Source: Prochlorococcus marinus XMU1412
GTDB taxonomy: Bacteria; Cyanobacteriota; Cyanobacteriia; PCC-6307; Cyanobiaceae
Direction: 5' to 3'
Length of the DNA: 64,000 nucleotides
Assembly (NCBI RefSeq): GCF_017696315.1
Contig: NZ_JAAORJ010000004.1
Span: 141,125-205,124 of the forward strand
Shown here: piece after piece, positions 1 to 8,538 of the stretch
Position numbering within the stretch: the first letter of the stretch is position 1
Layout of the letters: each line of letters begins with the position of its first letter
Made by a program: the position numbers and the translations under genes
The notes under the pieces: generated by a model
Seen by the model: only the letters and a program-made list of their open reading frames with translations
What the model was told of the DNA's origin: nothing
Database searches by the model: none

Positions 1-604
1 GAGCAGAAATTGCTTGATAATTTAAAAGTTGAAATAATGCGTTCGGATTAATATTATTATCAAATAATCTCCAACTTGTAATAGCTGACAATTCTGATCC
101 GAATAAAAAAGTATGTGATCCATCATCTCCACTCAAACCATAATAGAGTGGCTTTTCACCCATCCTATCTCTTGCTAATTTTAAGCATTTTTCATTTCTA
201 TCCCAAAGCGCCAATGCAAACATTCCAGTACATTTTAAAAGTGCTTTTTCAATTCCAAAATATGAAATCAACTCCAATAATATTTCCGTATCGGAATGCC
301 CCCTCCACTTAATTAAATTATTGATCTTTTCAAGTTCTTTTCTTAAATCAAAATTATTATAAATCTCACCGTTAAATGAAATAACATATCTTTCGTTATG
401 ACTAATCATTGGTTGAATACCTGCTGTGGATAAATCTAAAATTGATAACCTTTTATGTGTTAAATAAAAATTTACGTTTTGATCACTCCAAAAACCCTCA
501 TTATCAGGGCCTCTATGATTTAGACAAGAGGCCATTTTTTTAATATCTTCTTCCAACTGAATATTTTCACAACCATTTGACCATAATCCTGCAATTCCGC
601 ACAT
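1..604 (-). CDS. asnB: Asparagine synthetase (glutamine-hydrolysing), N-terminal part, cut by window edge
   Basis: Reading the minus strand from the ATG at 602-604 gives 201 codons that stay open to the window edge, so the C-terminal part is missing. The protein starts Met-Cys-Gly-Ile, placing the Ntn-amidotransferase nucleophile at Cys2. HRGPD (30-34), a FNGEIYN glutamine-binding motif, GHSDTE and DRMGEKPLYY follow in the order seen in class-II AsnB. Family knowledge: this domain releases ammonia from glutamine, and the missing synthetase domain would amidate an Asp-like carboxylate. In glycan loci AsnB relatives often amidate uronic acids or amino-acid substituents, so the substrate may not be free aspartate. 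It follows the methyltransferase at 607-1569 with a 2-base gap and closes the long minus-strand train. Family assignment is firm; the substrate is open. Confidence 0.93.
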   Translation of the reverse strand, partial: MCGIAGLWSNGCENIQLEEDIKKMASCLNHRGPDNEGFWSDQNVNFYLTHKRLSILDLSTAGIQPMISHNERYVISFNGEIYNNFDLRKELEKINNLIKWRGHSDTEILLELISYFGIEKALLKCTGMFALALWDRNEKCLKLARDRMGEKPLYYGLSGDDGSHTFLFGSELSAITSWRLFDNNINPNALFQLLNYQAISA

Positions 605-606
605 AT

Positions 607-1569
607 TTATTTCTTTACTGCTCTAATTACTGTAGTAGCGCCTCCATTGTAATTGACAACCCCTCCAAAAGTAATCTCACATCCTCCTTTTTTAAACATT
701 TTTACCACATTTTCTAACTTTTGAGGATTATCAAACTCAGGAGAGAAGGCATCAAAAGTATCCATTATTGCCCATCTTTTTCTTTCAAGTTTATTTAAGT
801 TATTTGGAAATCCTCTTATATCAGTAATAGGTATAAATCTAATTAAAAAATCAATCTTGAGAAATAAAAATAAATCAAATAGAAATAAGGAAATATTTAT
901 AGTTTTAGAAATCAAAAAAAGCAATATTTTTTTAGGGATTCTTTTTGTTATTGGACGCAATAAATATTTTGAATGAATTCTAGTAATAAATCCTTTACTT
1001 GGATAAAAGTCAACAACTACTTCACCATCTTTTTTTAATTTTTTTACTAAAGATAGTACAGATTTTTCAAATGAAGGAGTATGTTGCAAGACTCCAAAAC
1101 AAAAAATCTTATCAAAAGTTTCATCTTTAAAGGGCATTTCATAAATAGAAGCTTGAACCAAATTAAGTCTTGAACGATTACTATAGTTATTTCTCATATT
1201 AGCCTCTACGGCAGAAGAGTAATCAAGACTGTAGAGACTTTCTTCTGTAGATTTTAAAAATACTTCTGTAAATCTACCTGCCCCACAACCAACTTCAAGG
1301 ATATTTTTTCCTTTTAGTTGATCTTTATCCCAATTAGTTGCAGCCCAAAATCTTCTATTAGACAACTCAGAATTAGAAAAACTATCTAGTTGAGTTCTAT
1401 CAAATTTATTCCATTGAAATCCAAAACTGTTTGTATAGTTATCAGGTGAACAAAATCTTGGAATATTATTTTTTATAAAAAAAACATTTCCTGACTTTGT
1501 AGAATATTTTTTACCATCAAATAATAAATCGTCACCAGTATATGGGCAAACATATTTAACGCTATTCAT
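607..1569 (-). CDS. Class I SAM-dependent methyltransferase with Trm112-like N-terminus
   Basis: This 320-residue protein has a classical SAM-binding motif I, ILEVGCGAGRF, at residues 90-100. The acidic strand 2 (LDYSS) and motif IV/post-I segments (FDKIFCFGVLQHT) follow, typical of methyltransferase family 11. The first 45 residues (CPYTGDDL, later NIPRFC) resemble the short Trm112-like zinc-binding lead found on some methyltransferases of polysaccharide loci. Residues about 200-250 are hydrophobic and may sit at the membrane. The likely role is O- or N-methylation of a sugar or lipid-linked intermediate, but no acceptor can be read from sequence. It is separated from the upstream gene by 124 bases, so it may have its own promoter, and is almost joined to asnB downstream. 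Confidence 0.85.
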   Translation of the reverse strand: MNSVKYVCPYTGDDLLFDGKKYSTKSGNVFFIKNNIPRFCSPDNYTNSFGFQWNKFDRTQLDSFSNSELSNRRFWAATNWDKDQLKGKNILEVGCGAGRFTEVFLKSTEESLYSLDYSSAVEANMRNNYSNRSRLNLVQASIYEMPFKDETFDKIFCFGVLQHTPSFEKSVLSLVKKLKKDGEVVVDFYPSKGFITRIHSKYLLRPITKRIPKKILLFLISKTINISLFLFDLFLFLKIDFLIRFIPITDIRGFPNNLNKLERKRWAIMDTFDAFSPEFDNPQKLENVVKMFKKGGCEITFGGVVNYNGGATTVIRAVKK

Positions 1570-1693
1570 AGGTTAAAATTTGATAAATTTAAATTCCAAT
1601 TAATTAACTTATAATACACATCCCAAAGTAGTTATAAAAAAATTTTAATCAATTTATAATAAAATCATTTAAATTTTTTTATTTTTAATTTTA

Positions 1694-2674
1694 CTAAATA
1701 TTCCATATTTCACCAACCAAATTATAGTAATTCTTTATCTTAGTAAATAAATTATTTATATCCTTAATTTCTAAATTATCCTCATACAAAATTTTATTTA
1801 AAATAATTGTAATCCACTTTACCCTATATAAATCTATATAAAAATGAAGTACTTCATTTGAAATTTCCATAGAAAAGCCATCTGCAAGAGAATGTATTAT
1901 AAAAAAAGCTTCCTTTATGTTTAGTGTTTGTTCAGGTTGTATAACTAGATCAACAAACAATTTGTAAGGATCATCCCAACCCGAATATTCAAAATCATAA
2001 AAAAAGAGTTCATTTTTTATACAGATAATATTATGAAACCCTACATCAGAAGGAGAAATTATCTTATTATTTATTGATGAAAATTTTGAGTATATGGTAT
2101 TTTGAAAATATTTTTTTTTTAAAATTTGTAAACGATTTATTATCTTTTTTTTCAACCATTCATCTATATATTTAATTTCCTTTTTACTTAAAATAGTTAA
2201 TGCTTTATTTACTCTATCTTCAATAAGATCCAAATGGCTTCCAATATCAAAACAAGCTTCAGAAGCATTATTTATATTTTTTGCAAAATTAGAAATTTTT
2301 AGATTTTGAAGATCTAAAATAAATTTAATGTAAATTTTCCATTGATACTCATTTGCTTTAATAATTTTATTCCCTTCTATCCACTCAAATAAACTCCAAT
2401 TTTCTAATTCATTAAAGTACAAAATATTAGGAACATTTGAAATATTTTCATTTTTTAACAACTCTATAAAATTAATTTCATTATTTAATCTATTTCTTTT
2501 AAAATCATAATCCTTATAAAACTTGAGAAAATAAAGGTTTTTTTTGTCCTGTAATTTCCAACAAGTGCTATTTGCTCCTCCAAGTATTCGTTGATAATTT
2601 TGAATATGTAAATTATTTTTTTTTAAAGTATTTAAAGCTTTATTTAGATTTTCTTCTCTTGAATTTTTTTTCAT
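1694..2674 (-). CDS. APH/choline-kinase-like phosphotransferase
   Basis: The 326-residue protein has the protein-kinase-like fold of the aminoglycoside phosphotransferase family. A glycine-rich loop (GGANST, 32-37) is followed by a likely ATP-binding Lys51. The catalytic loop is SPSDVGFHN (207-215), with Asp210 as probable catalytic base and Asn215 as metal ligand. The DFEYSGWDDP motif (227-236) corresponds to the DFG-like metal site. The usual HGD triad is replaced by PSD, a variant I associate with polysaccharide-locus kinases. It probably phosphorylates a hydroxyl of a small molecule or sugar. Its start overlaps the stop of the HAD gene upstream (ATGA), which implies translational coupling, so kinase and phosphatase may act in one pathway. 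The substrate is unknown. Confidence 0.8.
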   Translation of the reverse strand: MKKNSREENLNKALNTLKKNNLHIQNYQRILGGANSTCWKLQDKKNLYFLKFYKDYDFKRNRLNNEINFIELLKNENISNVPNILYFNELENWSLFEWIEGNKIIKANEYQWKIYIKFILDLQNLKISNFAKNINNASEACFDIGSHLDLIEDRVNKALTILSKKEIKYIDEWLKKKIINRLQILKKKYFQNTIYSKFSSINNKIISPSDVGFHNIICIKNELFFYDFEYSGWDDPYKLFVDLVIQPEQTLNIKEAFFIIHSLADGFSMEISNEVLHFYIDLYRVKWITIILNKILYEDNLEIKDINNLFTKIKNYYNLVGEIWNI

Positions 2675-3279
2675 AAAAAACTACAAATATAATTACCAAT
2701 CAAATCCCAGTTTTGAGTTTTTAAATCAAAATTATATTTTTTATCATCATGTGATTTATTGTATAGTATTTTTTTTATATTTGGCTTAATCATATTTAAA
2801 ATTTCGGGTAAATCATCTATGAAGAAATCACATTTTAAGTCATGAATTTTTTTGATTTTTTCCTCTTTAGAAACATTGAAAAATATCATTTCTTCTGAAA
2901 TCTTTGCTCCTTTAGAAGATAAAAATAAGTAATGTCTCAACCATTTTTTTGCAGCTTTATGTAGGTCATACTTTTCTCCAATGTAAGGATATTTTGTTTT
3001 GTGACTTATGATAAAAACTTTCATGCCGAGATCATTAAATTTCCTTATATTTTGGATAGCATTTTTAGAAGGGGTTGCGCTTAATATATTTAGCCCATAT
3101 ACCTCTCCTTGCAATTTAGTAAATAGTGATTCCTTTCCTTTATTTACAAGAAATTCCCTTACAGCAATCTTTGACTTCTCAATATTTGAATCAATCAATC
3201 CTTCCCTTAATGCAATTTCATAAAATAGTTCATCGTAATGGACTAATGTATTGTCAAAATCAATCCCAATATTAAACAT
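2671..3279 (-). CDS. HAD-superfamily hydrolase
   Basis: The N-terminal GIDFDNTLV motif places the HAD nucleophile and general acid at Asp7 and Asp9 when translation starts at the ATG at 3277-3279. An upstream in-frame ATG (3309) would add ten residues before the conserved strand and extend the overlap with the transketolase gene from 8 to 38 bases, so I prefer the shorter start (202 residues). FIISHK is the motif II region and DFFIDDLPEI carries the motif IV acidic pair. The family hydrolyses phosphate esters of sugars, nucleotides or small acids. It sits between the transketolase halves and an APH-type kinase in the same transcription unit, so it may remove a phosphate left after the transketolase step. 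Substrate not determinable. Confidence 0.82.
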   Translation of the reverse strand: MFNIGIDFDNTLVHYDELFYEIALREGLIDSNIEKSKIAVREFLVNKGKESLFTKLQGEVYGLNILSATPSKNAIQNIRKFNDLGMKVFIISHKTKYPYIGEKYDLHKAAKKWLRHYLFLSSKGAKISEEMIFFNVSKEEKIKKIHDLKCDFFIDDLPEILNMIKPNIKKILYNKSHDDKKYNFDLKTQNWDLIGNYICSFL

Positions 3280-4198
3280 ATTTTCTAATAATTTCAAAGA
3301 TTGCAGCACTATCTAATTTCAATTCTTTTCTTAAATAATTTTGCTTACCAAGTTTATTAATAAATCTATTAGGCGTACATAAGTTGATAACATCAAAATT
3401 TCTTTTTTTTACATTTTGAATTAGCCAATTATTTATTTTAGAACCTACTCCACCATTAAAACCATGTTCTTCTAAAGTGATCCAGCATTTAAAATTTTTT
3501 TCTACCATTTCAGATAAAAAACTTTCATCAAGAGGTTCTATACTACCAAGACTAACTACCTTAACATTTTTATCAAAAACACTCTTTATATTATTTGATG
3601 CTTCTAATGCTTCTCCAAGAATTGGTCCAATACCCATAATTAAAATATCGCAACCATCTTTAATAAGATTAATCTTTCCAATTGAAGTTTTAATTGTATT
3701 CTGAATTAAATTTGGTTCACCTTTTTTTCCAATTCTTATATATGTAGGACCATCAAAAGATAGAGATTCTTTTAGTTGCGCAGATAATTCTAATGAGTCG
3801 CAAGGGGCTAAAATTCTCAAGCCTGGCAGAGTACTTAAAATACCAATATCTTCAAGAGAATGATGCGTTGGGCCTAGTTCTGCATAAGATAATCCTGAAC
3901 CTGTTCCGACAATTATTACATTTGCATTATGGTATGCAATTCCAATCTTTATTTGCTCAAAACACCTCGAAGTTAAAAATGGAGTGATTGTATATACAAC
4001 TGGCCTTAATCCTGAAAGTGCCATACCCGAAGCAATACTCATCATGCTAGCTTCAGCTATTCCACAATTTACAAACCTTTCAGGAGCGATTATTTTAAAA
4101 TCGTCAAACATTCTATTTCCAATATCCCCAGACAATAGAACAACATCACTTCTCTCTTTAGCAAATATAGTCATTTCTCTTGCAAAAGTATTTCTCAT
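3272..4198 (-). CDS. Transketolase, C-terminal subunit (split enzyme)
   Basis: The 308 residues cover the pyrimidine-binding domain and the C-terminal domain of transketolase. GIAEASM (46-52) carries the glutamate (Glu49) that would activate the thiamine diphosphate aminopyrimidine. ELGPTHHSLEDIG matches the conserved loop of split transketolase and DXS-like proteins, and the region from about 190 forms the third domain. The TPP diphosphate-binding half is the next gene upstream (4213-5061, gap 14 bases), so the two would assemble into one enzyme transferring two-carbon ketol units. Location inside a sugar cassette, rather than beside central carbon genes, suggests a dedicated substrate, for example a ketol transfer building or branching a higher-carbon sugar. 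That role is inference. Confidence 0.9.
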   Translation of the reverse strand: MRNTFAREMTIFAKERSDVVLLSGDIGNRMFDDFKIIAPERFVNCGIAEASMMSIASGMALSGLRPVVYTITPFLTSRCFEQIKIGIAYHNANVIIVGTGSGLSYAELGPTHHSLEDIGILSTLPGLRILAPCDSLELSAQLKESLSFDGPTYIRIGKKGEPNLIQNTIKTSIGKINLIKDGCDILIMGIGPILGEALEASNNIKSVFDKNVKVVSLGSIEPLDESFLSEMVEKNFKCWITLEEHGFNGGVGSKINNWLIQNVKKRNFDVINLCTPNRFINKLGKQNYLRKELKLDSAAIFEIIRKYV

Positions 4199-4212
4199 GA
4201 ATTAGTACTAAA

Positions 4213-5061
4213 TTATTTTTTTCTATCAGTTGATAACTCAGCTAAGGCACTTTCTAATTCATGATTGTTAGGAGTTCTATAGTGCCAATTATTATCATCT
4301 TCCATAAAAGAAACACCTTTACCCTTTATTGTATTAGCTATTATAATGCTTGGTTTGCTGACAGTTTTGTGAGCATTTAGAAATGCCTCGTGAATCTCAT
4401 CAAAATTATGTCCATTAATTTCTTGACAATGCCAACCGAATGATTGCCATTTATCAACAAATGGTTCTATGTTCATTATATCTTTAGTCCTTCCCGTTGC
4501 TTGCCATTTATTGTAATCAATAATCCCAATAAAATTATCTAGTTTTAATTTAGGAGCTAATAATGCGCCTTCCCATATTGAACCTTCATTACATTCACCA
4601 TCACTTAGTAAAGCATAAATATTAAAATCTTTTTTTTGAATTTTAGCAGAAATTGCCATCCCTATACCCATAGGGAAGCCATGGCCTAGCGAACCTGTGG
4701 CGGCCTCAATACCTTTAATAATTCCTGGTTTAGGGGGATGCTCATGTAAAAAGCTTCCATTTTCTCCAAATTCTTTAAGTTCACTTAATGAGAAGAAACC
4801 TTTTTCTGCTAAAACCTGAAACAAAACAGGCGCTGCATGCCCCTTACTTAGTAAAAAACGATCTCTATCAATATCTTCAAATTTTTCAGGATTTATTGAT
4901 AGCTCTAAAAAATATAAATAAACTAAAATATCAACACAAGAAAGACATGATCCTAGATGAGGAATTTTTGCCTCGAAAGAAGTTATAACAGTTCTTTTCC
5001 TAATTAATAAAGAGATATCAGTAAGTTTTTTAAAAGTATTTTTTTCTAATCTTGTCATCAT
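4213..5061 (-). CDS. Transketolase, N-terminal TPP-binding subunit (split enzyme)
   Basis: This 282-residue protein is the diphosphate-binding half of a two-gene transketolase. LSKGHAAP (71-78) and GSLGHGFPMGIGMA (123-136) are the conserved substrate- and cofactor-proximal loops. SDGECNEGS to DYNK (153-185) is the thiamine diphosphate/Mg motif (GDGE..N type). Normal one-piece transketolase exceeds 600 residues; here the chain ends after the first domain and the rest is supplied by the next gene. Two methionines open the reading frame; either could be used. It lies one base after the SDR gene at 5063-6004 in reading order, so it is co-transcribed with nucleotide-sugar modifying enzymes. Fold and partner are secure; the reaction is not. 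Confidence 0.9.
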   Translation of the reverse strand: MMTRLEKNTFKKLTDISLLIRKRTVITSFEAKIPHLGSCLSCVDILVYLYFLELSINPEKFEDIDRDRFLLSKGHAAPVLFQVLAEKGFFSLSELKEFGENGSFLHEHPPKPGIIKGIEAATGSLGHGFPMGIGMAISAKIQKKDFNIYALLSDGECNEGSIWEGALLAPKLKLDNFIGIIDYNKWQATGRTKDIMNIEPFVDKWQSFGWHCQEINGHNFDEIHEAFLNAHKTVSKPSIIIANTIKGKGVSFMEDDNNWHYRTPNNHELESALAELSTDRKK

Positions 5062-5062
5062 A

Positions 5063-6004
5063 TTAATTTATATTTAAGCTTTTCATCCACTTAACCGTAT
5101 AACAGCTATCCGTCTCAATTAATTCTCTTTTTTTATATTTTTGAATTATTTCATCAATAGCAGTAGAAACATCATATTGAGGAATAAATCCTGTTTTAAG
5201 CAGTTTAGTCGAATCTTGTCTATAAGATCTTGGATCATTAGAATCTGAGATAACTATCTCACAATCAACTTTTTCTTGTACCTTTTTCGCTATATCTAAA
5301 ATACTTATATTCTCAAATCCTGCATTATAACAACCACTTTCAATAGATTTATCATTTAAAAAGTGCTTATAAACATTTGAAATATCTTTTATATGTATAT
5401 TTGGTCTTGTTTGATTACCTCCAAAAACATTTATTTTTTTATATTTTAGAGCCTGAAAAGTTAACAAATTTACACTCACATCAAGTCTCATTCTTGGAGA
5501 AAAACCACAAACTGTTGCTGGCCTTATGCACTTGATATCAATCTTGTCTTTGTAAGATAGAAAAATTCTTTCAGCACACATTTTCGTTTTATTGTAAGTA
5601 GAAATTGGAACTAAAGTAAGATCCTCCGTAACATTTGTTTCTGACTTTATCCCATAAACGCTACCAGAGCTCGCATAAAGGATCTGACTTACACCCTCTC
5701 TCATAGCCTTATCAGCAATTTTATGGCTAGCTAAGACGTTTACTTCCCAACTTAAAGTGGGATTCAAATCAACTGCAGGATCATTAGCAATATTTGCTAA
5801 ATGGATTATTGAATCAAATCCTTCAAATGAAAGAGTATCTATATTTCTAATGTCAGCTTCAACTTTTTTTAAATTTTTATTGTCTTCTAAATGATCACCA
5901 AACCAATTAGTGTCAATGCTAAGTATTTCATGTCCATCATCTAATAATTCAGGGATAAGATATGAACCCTTATATCCGCATCCGCCAGTTACAATAATTT
6001 TCAT
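5063..6004 (-). CDS. NAD-dependent epimerase/dehydratase (extended SDR)
   Basis: Translation from the ATG at 6002-6004 gives 313 residues beginning with the Rossmann strand and IVTGGCGYKGS. This start overlaps the stop of the upstream SDR as ATGA. A farther ATG at 6025 would add seven residues before the conserved strand and is less likely. The catalytic set is visible: SSGSVYG (112-118) and Tyr137-x3-Lys141. The C-terminal half has the substrate domain of UDP/GDP/dTDP-sugar epimerases and dehydratases. It resembles SDRs of O-antigen loci that act after a 4,6-dehydratase, here probably the adjacent gene. Epimerase, reductase and dehydratase cannot be told apart from sequence alone. Confidence 0.86.
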   Translation of the reverse strand: MKIIVTGGCGYKGSYLIPELLDDGHEILSIDTNWFGDHLEDNKNLKKVEADIRNIDTLSFEGFDSIIHLANIANDPAVDLNPTLSWEVNVLASHKIADKAMREGVSQILYASSGSVYGIKSETNVTEDLTLVPISTYNKTKMCAERIFLSYKDKIDIKCIRPATVCGFSPRMRLDVSVNLLTFQALKYKKINVFGGNQTRPNIHIKDISNVYKHFLNDKSIESGCYNAGFENISILDIAKKVQEKVDCEIVISDSNDPRSYRQDSTKLLKTGFIPQYDVSTAIDEIIQKYKKRELIETDSCYTVKWMKSLNIN

Positions 6005-7014
6005 ATTTTGTGAACATAATCCCAAGGCAACTTACATAATAAATCATAATTGCAATCAATCCAATTAATAGTTTCTTTTATTCCAGAAATCAAATCTATT
6101 TTCTCCTCCCATTTGAAAGCTTCTCTAATAGCATTGCTATTTAACAGATAGCTTTGATCTTTACCTAACCTTTCTTCAGAGATATCTACAATTTTACTAA
6201 AATTAACATCACACAATTCGCAAATTTTTTCTACTAAATTTCTAATAGATATTTCTTCTCTGTTAGACAAATGCCATGAGGTTCCTGGGGATGCATTAGT
6301 CATTATTTTTAAAGTAGCTTCTACAACATCGTCAATATGAATAAAGCAACGTGTAGAAAGTCCTCCGCCGTGGAGCTTCATTTTTTTCCCTGAAAGAGCA
6401 CTCAAAATAGTTCTTGGTATTATCCTGTAGAGTTGCTGGCCCGGGCCATATACATTAGCGGCTCTGGTAAATGTAACAGGGAATTTATATGCTTGATAAA
6501 AACTTTGCAAGTGCAAATCACATGCAGCCCTACTAACTGCATAAGGGGTACTAGGAGAAAAATTAGTTTTTTCATCAATCCAACCCCTATCTGTACTTCC
6601 ATACACCTCAGGAGTAGTGACATGTACATATTTTTCTAAATATTCCTTTTTTCTTAGCTCGTCATGAAGGGCAACTTGCGATACTACATTCGTTTTATAC
6701 CAATGAGTTGGATTCATCCAACTTTCAGCGACCATTCCTTGTGCTGCAAAATTCACTATATATGAAGGTTCAAAAGTATCTATACTCCTAATAATTGAAT
6801 CTAAATGTTGGTTGAGATCAAATTTCTTAAATATAAATATATTTTCAGAAATTTCATTTTTGTTTTTTATCCATCTATAAGGCAAAAAAATAGGCAACGG
6901 TTCCTCTGATCTGCTAATACCCATAACTTCGTATCCGTAATTTAAAGCTTTATCAACAAAATGTGATCCACTGAAGCTATTGCTGCCAATAACAACGAGC
7001 TTTTTTTCATGCAT
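6001..7014 (-). CDS. NAD-dependent epimerase/dehydratase, GDP-mannose/dTDP-glucose 4,6-dehydratase-like
   Basis: This is a 337-residue extended SDR. The dinucleotide loop is GSNSFSG (10-16). TTPEVYGS (133-140) carries the Thr plus Glu seen in sugar 4,6-dehydratases, and RAANVYGPGQQL with RIIPR forms the nucleotide-sugar region. The active-site helix reads TPYAVSR, so the usual YxxxK is Tyr158-x3-Arg162; the codon is AGG in the given sequence. Lys normally lowers the pKa of Tyr and contacts NAD ribose, so Arg is notable, although a basic residue remains. In context with the HldE-like fusion it may dehydrate a nucleotide-activated heptose. The downstream SDR gene overlaps its stop codon, implying sequential reactions. 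Confidence 0.85.
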   Translation of the reverse strand: MHEKKLVVIGSNSFSGSHFVDKALNYGYEVMGISRSEEPLPIFLPYRWIKNKNEISENIFIFKKFDLNQHLDSIIRSIDTFEPSYIVNFAAQGMVAESWMNPTHWYKTNVVSQVALHDELRKKEYLEKYVHVTTPEVYGSTDRGWIDEKTNFSPSTPYAVSRAACDLHLQSFYQAYKFPVTFTRAANVYGPGQQLYRIIPRTILSALSGKKMKLHGGGLSTRCFIHIDDVVEATLKIMTNASPGTSWHLSNREEISIRNLVEKICELCDVNFSKIVDISEERLGKDQSYLLNSNAIREAFKWEEKIDLISGIKETINWIDCNYDLLCKLPWDYVHKI

Positions 7015-7029
7015 AGTAAATTATTTGAA

Positions 7030-8538
7030 TTAAAAAACTTTAAATCCTGAAACAAAATCAATCAAAAGTGATCTGTTTATAGGTTGATTCCCCATGTTTT
7101 CAACAGCTATAGAAGCCATACAACAAGCAAGCGCGGCTGAATGCATGAATTTATTTTTTTTGCATAATGCAATTGCCATAATCGCTAATAATGAATCACC
7201 CGCGCCAGATACATCCAAAGGATTTACTGATAAAGTTGGGAATGATTGACTTACATGTTGACCTTGGGAAAGCTTATCATAGGCTATGAAACCTTGAGGA
7301 CCTAACTTCATAATTAGCCTTTCACAGTTGGTATGGGAAATTAGTTTATTGCTAAGAATCTCCAATCCAGAATCTTTATCTTGAAGTGCAATTCTTGCTT
7401 CCCTTTCATTTGGGCACAAAAGGGAAAAATTATTGAACTTTGTAATCATTCCAATTTGACTACTACATTGAATATCACCGAAAATTTTTAAATTATGCTT
7501 CTTGGATAACTTTAAAATTTTTTTTATTATTTTTGGAGTTATCACGCCGTAAACGAAATCCGAAACAACAATTCCATCTACATTGGGTGCTATTTCTTCA
7601 AGTTTTTTAATTATTTGATTTTCTATCACACGATCTAATAAATGATCGTTTAGCCTACTAACTCTAAAAAGTTTTTGATTCTCAACTACATATCGTTTCT
7701 TAAATGTCGTAGGTCTTGAATTATCTACTATTAGATGACAATTTATTCCTTGATCAGTAAGTTCTTCTTTTAAAATATCTGCATACTTATCATTACCAAC
7801 TACTGATAGAAAATTACATTTTGCTCCTAGTGCTTTTATATGAGAAGCAACTATAGATGCTCCCCCAACATAGTTTTTCTTCTGTAATTCTCTTACAACT
7901 AGTACAGGGGCTTCAGCACTCATTCCAATAGCTTCGCAACCAGCATATTGATCTAAAATGGCATCTCCAATAACTAGTAATTTCGTATCGTCCCAAGACT
8001 TAATAAGATCAAGTAATTCATCTAGTTTTATTTTTTGTCTTTGGCAAGATTGAATAAATTTATTTCTATTTTCTTGTAATAAATCATTTTTTGATTTTTC
8101 CAACAATGATGTACTTGCATATTGAACATCTCCAGCATAAAATTTTACTTTTCTCCCTTTCTTCTTCATTAACCTTATCGCCTTATTTATTTCTGGATCA
8201 GCACTTTTTTCAAACTCTTTCCCAAAAATCAATAATTTAGGATTAAGAGTTTCTACAGCTTTGCAAAGTGCATTTTCTTCATCATCTAATAAAAGGATTC
8301 CATTAATAAGTGCAAAAGCTGCAAGCCCATCTGCCCTCTCCAATTGCGAAAACTGATAAGATTTATTTTCACCTTTTTTTGTATCAGGTAAAAGAGCTAT
8401 TACAAGATTTTCTCCTTGAGAGGCCGCATGTCTTAAATATCTTATATGCCCAGGATGCACCAAATCAAAATGACCATAAGCTAAGGTACAATCCGAAAAA
8501 GTTAATTTATCTCCATTTTTAAAGGTGGGGATTTTCAT
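7030..8538 (-). CDS. HldE-like bifunctional protein with reversed domains: cytidylyltransferase-fold then PfkB kinase
   Basis: The 502-residue protein joins two enzymes of ADP/GDP-heptose synthesis. Residues about 18-150 are a nucleotidyltransferase of the cytidylyltransferase fold, with YGHFDLVHPGH (21-31) containing the HxGH motif. Residues about 185-500 are a ribokinase/PfkB-type heptose kinase: GDAILDQY, SAEAPVLVV, GGAS, PNEREA, and the catalytic SGAGDS with Asp448 as base. Known HldE has the kinase first and the adenylyltransferase second; here the order is reversed. Beside gmhA, gmhB and a nucleotidyltransferase, the likely role is phosphorylation of a heptose 7-phosphate at C1 and/or nucleotide activation. 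Its start overlaps the dehydrogenase stop (ATGA). A different C7 or C5 sugar remains possible. Confidence 0.88.
   Translation of the reverse strand: MKIPTFKNGDKLTFSDCTLAYGHFDLVHPGHIRYLRHAASQGENLVIALLPDTKKGENKSYQFSQLERADGLAAFALINGILLLDDEENALCKAVETLNPKLLIFGKEFEKSADPEINKAIRLMKKKGRKVKFYAGDVQYASTSLLEKSKNDLLQENRNKFIQSCQRQKIKLDELLDLIKSWDDTKLLVIGDAILDQYAGCEAIGMSAEAPVLVVRELQKKNYVGGASIVASHIKALGAKCNFLSVVGNDKYADILKEELTDQGINCHLIVDNSRPTTFKKRYVVENQKLFRVSRLNDHLLDRVIENQIIKKLEEIAPNVDGIVVSDFVYGVITPKIIKKILKLSKKHNLKIFGDIQCSSQIGMITKFNNFSLLCPNEREARIALQDKDSGLEILSNKLISHTNCERLIMKLGPQGFIAYDKLSQGQHVSQSFPTLSVNPLDVSGAGDSLLAIMAIALCKKNKFMHSAALACCMASIAVENMGNQPINRSLLIDFVSGFKVF

Noticed and set aside
3280-3309. Longer start for the HAD hydrolase
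   Set aside because: It would add ten residues before the catalytic strand and a 38-base overlap with the transketolase gene.
6005-6025. Longer start for the SDR at 5063
   Set aside because: The ATG at 6004 forms an ATGA junction and starts directly at the Rossmann strand.
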